Shown piece by piece: positions 5,244-6,497 of a stretch of 6,497 nt of DNA. Under the pieces are notes generated by a model. The model did no database searches and was not told the DNA's origin. It saw only the letters and a list, made by a program, of their open reading frames with translations. Location: positions 1 through 6,497 of the forward strand of contig JAFAQO010000441.1 in NCBI GenBank assembly GCA_019246375.1, written 5' to 3'. Every line of letters begins with the position of its first letter. Positions within the stretch are counted from its first letter, which is position 1. Made by a program: the position numbers and the translations under genes. This stretch comes from Mycobacterium sp. (lineage in GTDB: Bacteria; Actinomycetota; Actinomycetes; Mycobacteriales; Mycobacteriaceae).

Positions 5244-6065
5244 ATGAGCGCACCCACGGCGGACCGCCCTGCGGTCGGCGTCTTCTCACCCGCTCGCGCA
5301 CAGTTAGCGCAACGCACACTGCGGACTGATCGGTGGTGGCTACCGCCGCTGACGACCGACCTGGGTCTGGCGGCGTTTATTGTCTACGCGACAATCCGTG
5401 CGTTTTGGGGCAGCAGCTACTGGGTCGAGGAGTACCACTACCTGACGCCGTTCTACTCGCCGTGTATCAGCGCCTCCTGTGTGCGCGGCGCCAGTCATCT
5501 GGGCGTTTGGTTCGGGCACTTCCCATGGTGGATGCCCTTGGGAGCGCTGATATTACCGTTCCTGCTCGCTTTTCGAATCACCTGCTACTACTACCGCAAG
5601 GCCTATTACCGGGCGGTGTGGCAGTCGCCGACGGGCTGCGCGATCCCCGAACCGCGCGCCCACTACACCGGTGAGACATTGTTTCCACTGATCGTTCAGA
5701 ACAGCCACCGGTACTTCTTTTACGTCGCCTTCCTGCTCGCGGCGCTCAATACCTATGACGCAATCGTCGCGTTCCACTCGCCAACCGGCTTCGGATTCGG
5801 TTTAGGCAACCTTGTTTTGCTGATCAACGTGCTGCTGTTGTGGGCGTACACGTTGGGCTGCCATTCGTGCCGGCACGCCACCGGCGGGCGACTCACGCAC
5901 TTCTCCAAACATCCGGTCCGCTACTGGCTTTGGACGCAGGTCAGCAAGTTGAACGCCAGGCACATGCAGTTCGCCTGGATCACTTTGGCCACGCTGGCAC
6001 TGACTGACTTCTACATCATGCTGGTGTCCAGCGGAGCCATTCATGACCTGAGATTCATTGGCTGA
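5244..6065 (+). CDS. sdhC: succinate dehydrogenase Sdh1, membrane anchor subunit
   Basis: This 273-residue integral membrane subunit anchors the SdhA-SdhB head and passes electrons from succinate to menaquinone. The length equals the 273 residues I recall for M. tuberculosis Rv0249c. Five hydrophobic helices are visible at about 34–54, 95–114, 157–176, 187–205 and 241–262, with a soluble N-terminal arm. There is no resemblance to the small three-helix SdhC/SdhD pairs, which fits the single large anchor of Sdh1. At the end of helix 4, GCHSCRH gives C206, H207, C209 and H211, a set of two Cys and two His suited to a Rieske-type [2Fe-2S] centre; other cysteines are C74, C79, C114 and C132. A published M. 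smegmatis Sdh1 structure reports such a membrane-embedded cluster (from memory), though I cannot confirm the exact ligands. The ATG has AGAGGA 9 bases upstream, and sdhA starts 39 bases after its stop. Confidence 0.93.
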   Translation: MSAPTADRPAVGVFSPARAQLAQRTLRTDRWWLPPLTTDLGLAAFIVYATIRAFWGSSYWVEEYHYLTPFYSPCISASCVRGASHLGVWFGHFPWWMPLGALILPFLLAFRITCYYYRKAYYRAVWQSPTGCAIPEPRAHYTGETLFPLIVQNSHRYFFYVAFLLAALNTYDAIVAFHSPTGFGFGLGNLVLLINVLLLWAYTLGCHSCRHATGGRLTHFSKHPVRYWLWTQVSKLNARHMQFAWITLATLALTDFYIMLVSSGAIHDLRFIG

Positions 6066-6104
6066 CAGACAGTTAATAACGAGCAGACAGCTGAGTGAGG
6101 TTTC

Positions 6105-6497
6105 ATGACTGAGGTCGAACGGCACTCCTACGACGTGGTGGTGATAGGTGCCGGCGGCGCGGGGCTGCGTGCGGTGATCGAGGCTCGGGAACGCGGGCTC
6201 AAGGTTGCCGTGGTGTCTAAGTCGTTGTTCGGCAAGGCTCACACGGTGATGGCCGAGGGCGGCGCCGCCGCGGCGATGGGCAACCGGAACCCGCACGACA
6301 ACTCGCAGGTGCACTTCCGCGACACGATGCGCGGCGGCAAGTTCCTGAACAACTGGCGGATGGCCGAGCTGCACGCCAAGGAAGCACCCGACCGGGTGTG
6401 GGAGTTGGAGACCTACGGCGCGCTGTTCGACCGCCTCAAGGACGGCAAGATCAGCCAGCGCAACTTCGGCGGGCACACCTACCCGCGGCTGGCGCAT
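6105..6497 (+). CDS. sdhA: succinate dehydrogenase Sdh1, flavoprotein subunit (5' part)
   Basis: The first 131 codons of the catalytic subunit are present; the rest lies beyond the window (the M. tuberculosis orthologue Rv0248c has about 646 residues, from memory). It oxidises succinate to fumarate with covalently bound FAD at the cytoplasmic face of the membrane. The dinucleotide-binding motif GAGGAG (15–20) follows the strand YDVVVI. SLFGKAHTVMAEGG (40–53) holds H46, which matches the histidine that carries FAD in the SdhA/FrdA family (RSHTVSAQGG in E. coli). The ATG at 6105 has GAGG 4 bases upstream, and its FAD motif sits at the usual distance from the N-terminus. It follows sdhC by 39 bases and is surely cotranscribed. 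The reading frame is clean up to the edge. Confidence 0.96.
   Translation, partial: MTEVERHSYDVVVIGAGGAGLRAVIEARERGLKVAVVSKSLFGKAHTVMAEGGAAAAMGNRNPHDNSQVHFRDTMRGGKFLNNWRMAELHAKEAPDRVWELETYGALFDRLKDGKISQRNFGGHTYPRLAH

Noticed and set aside
6066..6090. CAGACAG repeated 18 bases apart with GTTAATAAC between, in the sdhC–sdhA gap
   Set aside because: The repeats are too short to separate from chance, and the 39-base gap is inside an operon; no known operator is matched.
5802..6497. A long minus-strand open frame running off the right edge
   Set aside because: It is antisense to sdhC and sdhA, which are both clearly recognised; its His/Val/Arg-rich translation matches no family.

Overview
The window is high-GC actinobacterial DNA and reads as a Mycobacterium chromosome. 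Gene content and order follow the M. tuberculosis Rv0253–Rv0248c block (recalled from memory, not searched), seen here in reverse orientation. One inserted gene that I do not recall at this place in M. tuberculosis argues for a non-tuberculous species. No mobile element, CRISPR array, rRNA gene or convincing tRNA gene was seen.

Left part (1–3051): the assimilatory NADH-dependent nitrite reductase operon nirB-nirD lies on the minus strand, with a 4-base stop/start overlap. It reduces nitrite to ammonium in the cytoplasm. A possible 3' tail of a convergent plus-strand gene ends just before nirD.

Divergent control region (3052–3252): on the nirB side there is a GTCAC-N6-GTCAC array with 11-base spacing that resembles a GlnR site. 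On the other side a GGAAC-N19-GTT extracytoplasmic-function (ECF) sigma promoter is covered by a near-match to the HspR operator (HAIR). A perfect 7-bp hairpin follows in the leader of a small heat-shock protein gene (acr2/hsp, 3253–3690). That gene ends in a strong GC-rich hairpin without a U-tract.

Middle (3736–4847): a gene-free gap of about 270 bases is followed by a minus-strand gene of the PEP mutase/isocitrate lyase superfamily (4005–4766). It diverges from the next gene across a short intergenic region holding a near-symmetric GATAGTATC.

Right part (4875–6497): a small conserved mycobacterial protein of unknown function (Rv0250c type, probable TTG start) precedes sdhC, the five-helix membrane anchor of the Sdh1-type succinate dehydrogenase, and the first 131 codons of sdhA. 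All three lie on the plus strand and probably form one transcript whose sdhB lies beyond the window. The anchor carries a Cys-His-x-Cys-x-His motif beside a membrane helix, a plausible ligand set for a membrane-embedded Rieske-type cluster.

The block joins nitrogen assimilation, protein-stress response and respiratory succinate oxidation. Apart from the Sdh1 membrane iron-sulfur site, the untested small protein encoded with it and the inserted lyase-like gene, I see no clearly new multi-gene system.
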